A stretch of DNA of 64,000 nucleotides, taken from the NCBI RefSeq assembly GCF_010686755.1, contig NZ_JAAGXA010000016.1, positions 1 through 64,000 of the forward strand, in the 5' to 3' direction. The position numbers were made by a program, and so were the translations under genes. The DNA comes from Nocardioides zeae. Lineage in GTDB: Bacteria; Actinomycetota; Actinomycetes; Propionibacteriales; Nocardioidaceae. This document shows positions 1 to 7,845 of this stretch, piece after piece; position 1 is the stretch's first letter, and the number at the start of each line of letters is the position of its first letter. Under the pieces are notes generated by a model, which did not search any database, was not told the DNA's origin, and saw only the letters and a list, made by a program, of their open reading frames with translations.

Positions 1-149
1 TCAACGGCCAGAAGGTCCCCGGCGCCACGTCGCGTTCCTGGACGCCGCCGGCCAGCACCCGCGGCAAGACCCTCACGCTCGGGATCGCGGTCAGCAAGCC
101 GACGTGGAAGTCGCTGAACCAGACGGTGTCGTTCGGCCGCATCGGCTGA
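1..149 (+). CDS. C-terminal end of a secreted/cell-surface protein (partial)
   Basis: The window opens inside a reading frame that ends with TGA at 147-149; codons run from base 3. The visible 48 residues contain the phrases SWTPPAST and VSKPTWKS and end in SFGRIG. This style (small, Thr/Ser/Lys-rich beta-strand repeats) resembles the terminal repeat of actinobacterial extracellular proteins with Ig-like or adhesin-like domains. That is a judgement by eye; no catalytic motif is present. The start and most of the gene lie outside the window. Confidence 0.5.
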   Translation, partial: NGQKVPGATSRSWTPPASTRGKTLTLGIAVSKPTWKSLNQTVSFGRIG

Positions 150-217
150 CCTGCCGACGCTCGAGCGAAGTGCGCACCTTTTCAATCAAAGTCAAGACAT
201 TCAATAAGGTGACCATC

Positions 218-223
218 TAAGTT
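218..223 (+). promoter_or_regulatory. -10 element (TAAGTT) for leaderless start of the SGNH hydrolase
   Basis: TAAGTT ends 6 nt before the ATG at 230, the spacing of a leaderless actinobacterial promoter. The 40 bases before it (about 180-220) are strikingly AT-rich for this genome. No Shine-Dalgarno sequence precedes the ATG. Confidence 0.5.
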
Positions 224-229
224 GGTCCG

Positions 230-1324
230 ATGCGTCATCTGCGTCTGCTGTCCCTCGTCGTCCCGCTCGTGCTGGGTCTCGTCCTCACCTCCGCCCTCCC
301 CGCGCACGCCGACCCCTCGAAGTCGCGACCGGGACGCACGGTCGAGGTCCGCGTGCTGACGATCGGGGACTCCGTCACGCAGGGCGTGGCGGGCGACTAC
401 ACGTGGCGCTTCCGGCTCCAGCGCAGCCTCGCGGCCGTGCAGTCCAAGAGCATCGACGCCGCCGGCCGCACGCGCGCCTACGACTTCGTCGGCAACCGCA
501 CGGCCGTGTACGACCAGCAGCTCAAGACCGAGGTGGAGGACTACGCGGACCCGCGGTTCGACCGCGACCACGCGGCGGTCCTCGGCATGCGGGCGTCGTC
601 CCTCCGGTACGACCTGGCCGAGCTCGTGCGCACGACCGACCCCCACGTCATCGTCCTGTCGGTGGGGCTCAACGACCTCCTCAAGGGCTCGGCTCCGACG
701 GCCGTCGTGCCCCACGTCGAGCGCATCATCAACGAGGCGCGCGCCGCGGCACCGGGGGTCGCGATCGTCCTGAGTCACCAGACACCGACCTGGGTCGCCG
801 GCGTCAACGACCTCAACCGGCTCCTGACCCAGGTCGCCTCCCGGCTCGACCGCCGGGGCGCGCGGGTCGACATCGCCGCCGTACCGCCGGTCTACCAGCA
901 CGGCAAGGACACCTGGGACCGCTACCACCCCAACCAGGTCGGCGAGATCAAGCTGGCCCACGAGGTCCACCTCAGCCTGCAGCGGCTGGGCTTCGCGGCC
1001 CGCCCGAACCCGGTGAACCCGGCCACGTTCCCCGCCGCGGGTCCCCCGCGTGCTCTCGCCGACGTGCGGGTCAGCGCCGCGCCGCGCGGATTCGCCGTGT
1101 CGTGGAGCGCCCCCGCAGGGGTCTACGGCGCTCAGGTCTCGTACCGCAACGTCACCACCGGTGGTCCGTGGGTGGTCCACCAGGGCGCGCCGGTGATGGG
1201 GCGGACGACCCGGGTGCAGGCCCTCAAGCCGGGCAACACCTACGAGGTGCGGGTGGTGCCCGCCCGCGGCGCGGCGGTCAGTGCGACGCGCTACACGGTG
1301 GTCCAGCGCGTGCGCGCAGGCTGA
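230..1324 (+). CDS. Secreted SGNH/GDSL hydrolase with C-terminal fibronectin type III domain
   Basis: This is a 364-residue exported esterase/lipase-type hydrolase. A Sec signal peptide covers residues 1-27 (hydrophobic core, then AHA before the mature Asp). The SGNH blocks are in order: GDSVT at about 46-50 with nucleophile Ser48, the block III motif GLND near 146-149, and DRYH at about 230-233 supplying the catalytic Asp and His. Residues from about 275 form a fibronectin type III-like beta domain ending in VRVVPARG. The family cleaves acyl or acetyl esters of lipids or polysaccharides; the substrate cannot be told from sequence. The ATG start is chosen because TAAGTT lies 6 nt upstream, fitting a leaderless mRNA. 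Confidence 0.9.
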   Translation: MRHLRLLSLVVPLVLGLVLTSALPAHADPSKSRPGRTVEVRVLTIGDSVTQGVAGDYTWRFRLQRSLAAVQSKSIDAAGRTRAYDFVGNRTAVYDQQLKTEVEDYADPRFDRDHAAVLGMRASSLRYDLAELVRTTDPHVIVLSVGLNDLLKGSAPTAVVPHVERIINEARAAAPGVAIVLSHQTPTWVAGVNDLNRLLTQVASRLDRRGARVDIAAVPPVYQHGKDTWDRYHPNQVGEIKLAHEVHLSLQRLGFAARPNPVNPATFPAAGPPRALADVRVSAAPRGFAVSWSAPAGVYGAQVSYRNVTTGGPWVVHQGAPVMGRTTRVQALKPGNTYEVRVVPARGAAVSATRYTVVQRVRAG

Positions 1325-1388
1325 CCTCCTCCACAGCCCTGCTGCCCGCGCGTCGCGACTTGTCGCCCCCCGCTGCTAGGAAGGATGC

Positions 1389-3521
1389 ATGGGAGACGAC
1401 CGCACCGACCGCACCGCCGTGCGCGCCGAGGCCGAGCAGCACCTGCGCGCGATCGTGGGCCGGGACGACGCGCGGCTCCACGACGACCAGTGGGCCGCGA
1501 TCGAGGCGCTGGCGCTCGACAAGCGGCGCGCGCTCGTCGTGCAGCGCACGGGCTGGGGCAAGTCGGCGGTCTACTTCGTGGCGACCGCGCTGCTGCGCGC
1601 CCGGGGGGCGGGCCCGACGGTGATCGTGTCGCCGCTGCTCGCGCTCATGCGCAACCAGATCGAGGCGGCGTCGCGGGCGGGCATCCGCGCCGTCACCATC
1701 AACTCGACCAACCTCGAGCAGTGGGACGAGGCGCACGCGGCGGTGGCCGCGGGCGAGGTCGACGTGCTGCTGGTCTCGCCGGAGCGCCTCAACAACCCGT
1801 CGTTCCGTGACGAGGTGCTGCCGCGGCTGTCGGCGACCACCGGCCTGCTGGTGGTCGACGAGGCGCACTGCATCTCCGACTGGGGCCACGACTTCCGGCC
1901 CGACTACCGCCGGATCCGCACGCTGCTCGCGGAGCTGCCGCGCGGCGTACCGGTGCTGGCGACGACCGCGACCGCCAACCAGCGCGTGACGACCGACGTC
2001 GCCGAGCAGCTGGAGGTGGCGGGCGAGGAGGTGCTGGTGCGGCGCGGGTCGCTCGACCGGGAGTCGCTCCACCTCGGCGTCGTGCGGCTCCGCACGAGCG
2101 AGCAGCGGCTCGCGTGGCTGGCGGAGCACCTGCGGGAGCTCGACGGCTCGGGGATCGTCTACTGCCTGACCGTCGCCCAGACGCAGGAGGTGGCGCAGCA
2201 CCTGCGTGACCACGGCTACGCGGTGGCGGCCTACTCGGGCCAGACCGAGCCGACCGAGCGTGCCTCCCTGGAGGCGGCCCTCGTCGCCGGGGAGATCAAG
2301 GCGCTCGTCGCCACCAGTGCGCTCGGGATGGGCTTCGACGCGACGCTCGGGTTCGTCGTCAACCTCGGCGCGCCGTCGTCGCCGGTCAGCTACTACCAGC
2401 AGGTCGGCCGCGCCGGGCGCGGTGCCGACCGCGCCGACGTCGTCCTGCTCCCCGGTCGGGAGGACCGCGACATCTGGGCCTACTTCGGCTCGCTCGCCTT
2501 CCCGCCCGAGCGGCTGGTGCGCCAGACGCTCGAGGTGCTCGACGTCGCCGGTCGACCCCTGTCGACCGCCACGCTCGAGACGGAGGTCGAGCTGGGTCGC
2601 AACCGGCTCGAGACGATGCTCAAGGTGCTCGACGTCGACGGCGCGGTGCGCCGTGTCAAGGGCGGCTGGGAGTCGACGGGCCGGCCGTGGGAGTACGACG
2701 CGGAGCGCTACGCCCGCGTCGCCGAGGCCCGACAGCGGGAGCAGGAGGCGATGCTGGCCTACCTGGAGACCGACGTGTGCCGCATGCGCTTCCTCCGCGA
2801 GCAGCTCGACGACCCGGTCGCCGACGGGCCCGCGGGCGACTGCGGCCGCTGCGACAACTGCGGCGGCCTGCGCGTCTCGACCAGCGTCGACGAGGGGGCC
2901 GTCGCCGAGGCACGGGCCCGTCTCGACCGGCCCGGTGTCGTGGTGGAGCCGCGCAAGATGTGGCCGACCGGCCTCGACCGGCTGGGGATCGCGCTGAAGG
3001 GCAAGCTGAAGCGGCCCGCCGCGGAGGGCCGCGCCGTCGCGCGGCTCACCGACCTCGGCCACGGCCAGGCCCTGCGCGACCTGTTCCGCGAGGGCCCCGA
3101 CGGTCCGGTCGACGGGCCGGTGCCGACGCCGCTGGTGCGCGCGGTCGTCGAGGTGCTGCAGGAGTGGCGACCGTCGGTCGACGCGATCGTCGTCGTCGAC
3201 TCCACGAGCCGGCCGACGCTCGTGCGCGACCTGGCCTCCGGGCTGTCCCGCTACCTGCAGGTGCCGATCGTCGGCACCTGGTCGGTCGTCGATCCGTCCG
3301 TCCCGCCCGCGGCGGGCGCGGCCAACTCCGCCCGGCGGGTCGCGGCCGTCGGCCGTCGTTTCGCGCTCGACCTGTCGCAGCACGACGGGCCGCCGCCGCG
3401 CGAGGTGCTGCTGGTCGACGACCGCATCGGCAGCGGCTGGTGCCTCACGCTCGCCGCGCACGCCCTGGCCGAGGCCGGGGTCGAGACCGTCCGCCCGCTG
3501 GTGCTGGCCGCCGGCAGCTGA
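1389..3521 (+). CDS. recQ: RecQ-family ATP-dependent DNA helicase with C-terminal phosphoribosyltransferase-like region
   Basis: The 710-residue protein has a complete superfamily 2 helicase core. The ATP loop is QRTGWGKS (about 51-58), where typical RecQ proteins have PTGGGKS. The DEAH box at about 157 continues into CISDWGHDF, the RecQ aromatic-rich loop. The second RecA domain carries GMGFD and QQVGRAGRG. Four cysteines (about 464, 484, 487, 490) form the RecQ zinc site. Beyond about residue 640 it continues into a segment with LLVDDRIGSGW, which resembles the PRPP loop of phosphoribosyltransferases; there is no obvious HRDC domain. The helicase should unwind DNA 3' to 5' in recombination and repair. 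ATG 1389 follows AGGAAGG at 1378-1384. Confidence 0.92.
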   Translation: MGDDRTDRTAVRAEAEQHLRAIVGRDDARLHDDQWAAIEALALDKRRALVVQRTGWGKSAVYFVATALLRARGAGPTVIVSPLLALMRNQIEAASRAGIRAVTINSTNLEQWDEAHAAVAAGEVDVLLVSPERLNNPSFRDEVLPRLSATTGLLVVDEAHCISDWGHDFRPDYRRIRTLLAELPRGVPVLATTATANQRVTTDVAEQLEVAGEEVLVRRGSLDRESLHLGVVRLRTSEQRLAWLAEHLRELDGSGIVYCLTVAQTQEVAQHLRDHGYAVAAYSGQTEPTERASLEAALVAGEIKALVATSALGMGFDATLGFVVNLGAPSSPVSYYQQVGRAGRGADRADVVLLPGREDRDIWAYFGSLAFPPERLVRQTLEVLDVAGRPLSTATLETEVELGRNRLETMLKVLDVDGAVRRVKGGWESTGRPWEYDAERYARVAEARQREQEAMLAYLETDVCRMRFLREQLDDPVADGPAGDCGRCDNCGGLRVSTSVDEGAVAEARARLDRPGVVVEPRKMWPTGLDRLGIALKGKLKRPAAEGRAVARLTDLGHGQALRDLFREGPDGPVDGPVPTPLVRAVVEVLQEWRPSVDAIVVVDSTSRPTLVRDLASGLSRYLQVPIVGTWSVVDPSVPPAAGAANSARRVAAVGRRFALDLSQHDGPPPREVLLVDDRIGSGWCLTLAAHALAEAGVETVRPLVLAAGS

Positions 3522-3540
3522 GACGGGTGCCGGCCCCGGG

Positions 3541-4932
3541 TCAGCTGCCCGACCGCGCCAGGGCCGACCGCTCGAGGACCGACCGCGCGAGCGCCGGCAG
3601 CCGTCGGGGGCGTGGCGAGGGGACCGGCGCGTCGGCCGCTCCGCGCCGTGGCGGGCGCGGCGCCTCGTCGGGCAGGTGCGGGTAGTAGTTGCGCGGCCGA
3701 CCGTTGCGGTCCACCGTCGCGAGCAGTTTCTCGCCGATGAGCTCGACGGTGTTCGCGCTCACCCACGCCAAGGCGATCGTCGGCACGGCGACGCAGATCG
3801 ACGTGATCCAGAAGACGTGCCCGGGGGCCTTCTCGGGGAGCAGTCCCATGCTGCCGACCCACCGCATGACCGGCTCGTGGATGAGGTAGATGCCGTAGCC
3901 GAGCCCGCCGATCCACGCGAGCGGACCCCACGACAGGATGCGGGGCCACGGTCCGGCGTGGAGCACGATCGAGGCCATGAACACGGCGACGGCGATCGCG
4001 TAGCCGGGGTGCCACCACTCCTGCTGGAGCGTGTCGATGGGGCGCGCGAGCGCCAGGGCCAGCGCCGACCCCGCGCCGACGATCGCGCAGGCGGCGCGGG
4101 CGGGTCGGCTCAGCTTCACGCCCGCGACGGTGAAGACGGCCAGCAGCATGCCGATGCCGAAGTCGGTGGCCTTGCCGATCGGCGAGAAGATCATCGACCA
4201 GTCCGTCGTCGCGGGCCGCGCGATCTGCGTCAGCCACGCGATGTAGACGAGCCCGGTGACGGTCAGCACGAGCGGGACGCCGAGGGCGAGCGCGACCCGC
4301 TCGTCCTTCGACCGCGCCTTGACGACGGCCCGGTGCATCAGCGGCGTCACGAGGGCGATGAGCACGTAGAAGTGGAACTCGACGGCGAGCGTCCAGGCGG
4401 GGCCGTTGGTCCAGAAGATGTACTGGTCGGAGTAGACGTGGGTGAAGGTCAGGTGGAGGACGAGGTCCTCCCAGTGGCCGGGGAGGTTCGGGTTGCTCCA
4501 GGCCCACACGATGATCGTCAGCACCCAGTAGAGCGGCAGCACGCGCGCGAGGCGCTTCGCCAGGGTGAGCGCCCCGCCACGGCCGGGCTTGCCGCTCAGC
4601 GCGGCGGCCGCCAGCGGCAGCCACATGACGAACCCGGACAGCACGAAGAACATGTCGACGAAGAGGTCGACGCCGTACATGAGCTGGTGGCCGACGCCGT
4701 CGTAGGGCCACGTGCCGAACGGCCCGGTGCGGTTCCACATGTAGGCGTGCACGATCACGACGAGCAGCGCGGCGACGCCGCGCAGCCAGCCCAGGGGGTA
4801 CATGGCGCGGCCGCCGCCGCTGGTGCCGCGGGTCTTGCCGATGCCGGCGGACGCCGACGCCTTCTCGAAGGTGCCGGTGACCCCGGTCAGCGCGGCGCGG
4901 GAGGGGGCGCCGTTCGTGGGCTGCTCGCTCAT
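3541..4932 (-). CDS. Membrane acyltransferase of the acyltransferase-3 (OafA/YrhL) family
   Basis: The 463-residue protein has about ten hydrophobic segments, beginning after a 45-residue polar N-terminus at LRGVAALLVVIVHAY, the conserved first helix carrying the family's essential His. It then shows FFVLSGFVMW, a signature of acyltransferase-3 proteins that move acetyl or succinyl groups onto envelope glycans. The C-terminus is a Pro/Arg-rich cytoplasmic tail. Its ATG overlaps the stop of the upstream glycosyltransferase gene by ATGA (4929-4932), so the two are one operon and probably translationally coupled. Context suggests it decorates the glycan made by that glycosyltransferase (inference). 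Confidence 0.88.
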   Translation of the reverse strand: MSEQPTNGAPSRAALTGVTGTFEKASASAGIGKTRGTSGGGRAMYPLGWLRGVAALLVVIVHAYMWNRTGPFGTWPYDGVGHQLMYGVDLFVDMFFVLSGFVMWLPLAAAALSGKPGRGGALTLAKRLARVLPLYWVLTIIVWAWSNPNLPGHWEDLVLHLTFTHVYSDQYIFWTNGPAWTLAVEFHFYVLIALVTPLMHRAVVKARSKDERVALALGVPLVLTVTGLVYIAWLTQIARPATTDWSMIFSPIGKATDFGIGMLLAVFTVAGVKLSRPARAACAIVGAGSALALALARPIDTLQQEWWHPGYAIAVAVFMASIVLHAGPWPRILSWGPLAWIGGLGYGIYLIHEPVMRWVGSMGLLPEKAPGHVFWITSICVAVPTIALAWVSANTVELIGEKLLATVDRNGRPRNYYPHLPDEAPRPPRRGAADAPVPSPRPRRLPALARSVLERSALARSGS

Positions 4933-6911
4933 GCCACGGCCTTCCGCGAGGTGTCGCGCGGGTGGGCCGACGCGACCGTGCCGTCGGTGGCGGCGGTGCG
5001 GGCCGTGACGACCCACTCGCGCTCGCCCCGCAGCTGCTTGAGGTGGGCCACGCGGTTCACCAGGTTCTTGGCGCCGGTGTAGAACACGACGTTCGCGACG
5101 GCGTACGCCGCGAACCAGCGGGTGTGCTTCCGCACCTCCGGTACGGCGACGCGCCAGGCCACGAGGGTCTGCACGGCCCCGGAGCTGACGATGTAGAGGC
5201 TGAGGAAGAAGAAGATCGGCGAGCTGAGGTCGACGCCCTGGTCGCGCCAGGCGAGGAACAGCATGAGCGGCCAGACCAGCTGCACGATCCACGGGTAGAG
5301 CTCGCGCCAGGCGAGGAGGAACAGCACGCCCAGCTTGCGGCGTGCGTCGAGCCCGGAGGTGAGGAGCAGCGGCCACAGGTGCCGCAGCGACACCTGGAAC
5401 CAGCCCTGCGCCCACCGCAGCCGCTGGCGCCACCAGGCCGTGGGGCTCGGCGGGGCGAGCTCCCGGCTGACGAGGCCCGGGTCGTTGACGATGCGGCCGC
5501 CGGCGAGCAGCAGCCGCATCGACGCCTCGATGTCCTCCGTCAGGTAGGAGCCCCGCAGCCGCAGCTGCAGGAGGGTGTCGCGCCGCCAGTAGCCGTTGGA
5601 TCCGCCGAAGATGCCGAAGCCGTGCAGCAGGGTGCGCCCGGGGTGCGCCACGGCGTACAGCTGCTCGAACTCCACCACCACGAGCCGCGCCAGCGGGGTG
5701 TCGGCGTCGCGGATGACGCAGTGGCCCTGCACGACGTCGGCGCCGTCGGCGATCCAGTGCCACGCGCGCTCGAAGGCGCCCGGCATGGGGTGGTGGTCGG
5801 CGTCGAAGATGCCGATGAAGTCGCCGGTGGTGACGCGCAGGGCGGCGTTGACGTTCTGCGCCTTCGAGGTGCTGTCGGGCACCTTGAGCACGACGAGCCC
5901 GGGGTGCTGCTCGGCGAGCCGCGCGAGGTCGGCCTCGACGGGCAGGTCCTCGGGGCTGTTGTAGGCGAGCACGACCTGGAGGCCGCCCGAGTACTGCTGC
6001 GCCAGGAAGGCGTCGAGCGTCTCGAGGATGGTGTCGGCCTCGTTGGGCAGGTAGGCCGCGATGATCGCCGAGGCCGGCGGGGCCTCGCCGGCCTCGCCGT
6101 CCGGCAGGGGCGGCGGCGGGGTCGGGTCGAGCGAGGCGAAGCACTCCGCCCAGATCGCCGTCGCGGTGAGGGCCAGCGCGCCGACCACGGCCCAGTAGAG
6201 GACCCCGGAGATGTCGAGCCCGAGGGCGTACGTCGCGAAGAGCAGCACCAGCGGCAGCACGAACGCCCCGACGGTGGCGATGAGGACCTGGGCCGTGAAC
6301 GTACGGCGCGAGATCACCGCCTCCCGCTCGTCCGCGTGCCGCCCGACGGGCTGGAAGTCGCGCTGGGCGACCGAGTGACGGGCGCCGTCGGTGGCCATGC
6401 GGATGGCGCGGGCCTCATCGATGCGGGGCGTGATCGGGGCCCAGCCGACCCCGAGCTCGACGTTGTGGACCGACCCGCCGAGACGCCCCAGCGCCTCGAG
6501 CGTGAAGTAGGCCATCTCCTGCAGGCGCACCGGGCGTGCGCCGTGGCCCGTGTGGTGGAGACGGAAGACGAGGAGGCCGTCGTGGGTGGCCTCGACGCGT
6601 TCGCCCGGCTGGAGGTGGGGGACGAGGTGCGGCGTCACCTCCTCGAGCACGGACTGGCTGGCGTGCATCCGCGCCGACGCGCTGCGCGGCGCGATCCACA
6701 CCGGGTCGATCACCGCGACGAGGTCCTGGCCGGTACGGCGCCAGGGGATGCCGGGCAGGTGGTCGAGCCAGAGGGGAGCAGCCGAGGGCCGGGCCTCGTG
6801 CGGCTCCGCCTCGACGTGCCCGGTCAGCACCTGCAGGTGCTGGCGCAACCGGGCCTCCGCCTGGCGCTGGTGCAGCTCGATGGGTGTCGGTGCCTCCGGC
6901 GGTGTGGACAC
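4929..6911 (-). CDS. Membrane glycosyltransferase family 2 protein
   Basis: The product is about 660 residues. The first ~200 residues are soluble and I cannot assign them to a known domain. Two membrane segments follow (about 206-260), then a GT-A catalytic domain starting near 280. That domain shows FDADHHP near 368 (the metal-binding DxD), LTEDIEAS (TED motif) and QRLRWAQGW near 497, the Q/RxxRW motif of processive glucan synthases such as cellulose or poly-GlcNAc synthase. Several C-terminal membrane helices complete the fold. It likely polymerises and exports a surface polysaccharide. An in-frame ATG exists at 7037, but GTG at 6911 is preferred because GGGGAG lies 6-7 nt before it. Confidence 0.85.
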   Translation of the reverse strand: MSTPPEAPTPIELHQRQAEARLRQHLQVLTGHVEAEPHEARPSAAPLWLDHLPGIPWRRTGQDLVAVIDPVWIAPRSASARMHASQSVLEEVTPHLVPHLQPGERVEATHDGLLVFRLHHTGHGARPVRLQEMAYFTLEALGRLGGSVHNVELGVGWAPITPRIDEARAIRMATDGARHSVAQRDFQPVGRHADEREAVISRRTFTAQVLIATVGAFVLPLVLLFATYALGLDISGVLYWAVVGALALTATAIWAECFASLDPTPPPPLPDGEAGEAPPASAIIAAYLPNEADTILETLDAFLAQQYSGGLQVVLAYNSPEDLPVEADLARLAEQHPGLVVLKVPDSTSKAQNVNAALRVTTGDFIGIFDADHHPMPGAFERAWHWIADGADVVQGHCVIRDADTPLARLVVVEFEQLYAVAHPGRTLLHGFGIFGGSNGYWRRDTLLQLRLRGSYLTEDIEASMRLLLAGGRIVNDPGLVSRELAPPSPTAWWRQRLRWAQGWFQVSLRHLWPLLLTSGLDARRKLGVLFLLAWRELYPWIVQLVWPLMLFLAWRDQGVDLSSPIFFFLSLYIVSSGAVQTLVAWRVAVPEVRKHTRWFAAYAVANVVFYTGAKNLVNRVAHLKQLRGEREWVVTARTAATDGTVASAHPRDTSRKAVA

Positions 6912-7122
6912 GTGCGTCTCCCCTGACCCCTCGCGACGAACGGCGCGCAGGCAGTGCCCGAGCGCGTGACGTGGCGGTGCCCTCTGCTCCCCAGACGGCT
7001 CCGCAGCGCTGCGGAGCCGGCACCCCGTCAGCGTCAACGCGCGAGCCTTGCAGAAGTCTTGAGTTAAATCTGAAGAGGAGGGAGAGGTCTAGACCAGGTG
7101 AGCCGTGGCGCGTGTCCGGACG

Positions 7123-7629
<507 letters not shown>

Positions 7630-7845
7630 GAGCGCAGGGTACGACGGGGGCCCGAGCGGGCAGCAGGCCGATCGGTCCGGCGCCGCGGAGGGCCGAACTG
7701 TGCGGCTGGTGCGGCCCGTCGCGCACGGATCGCGTCGTATCGTCACCTTTCTGGGGCGGTCCGTGATCGGGCCGACCAGGACCGTCGGCGGGCCGCGCTA
7801 GGTTCGTCGGGCTGTCGATCGCCCCGTCCCACCCCTGAGGTCCTG

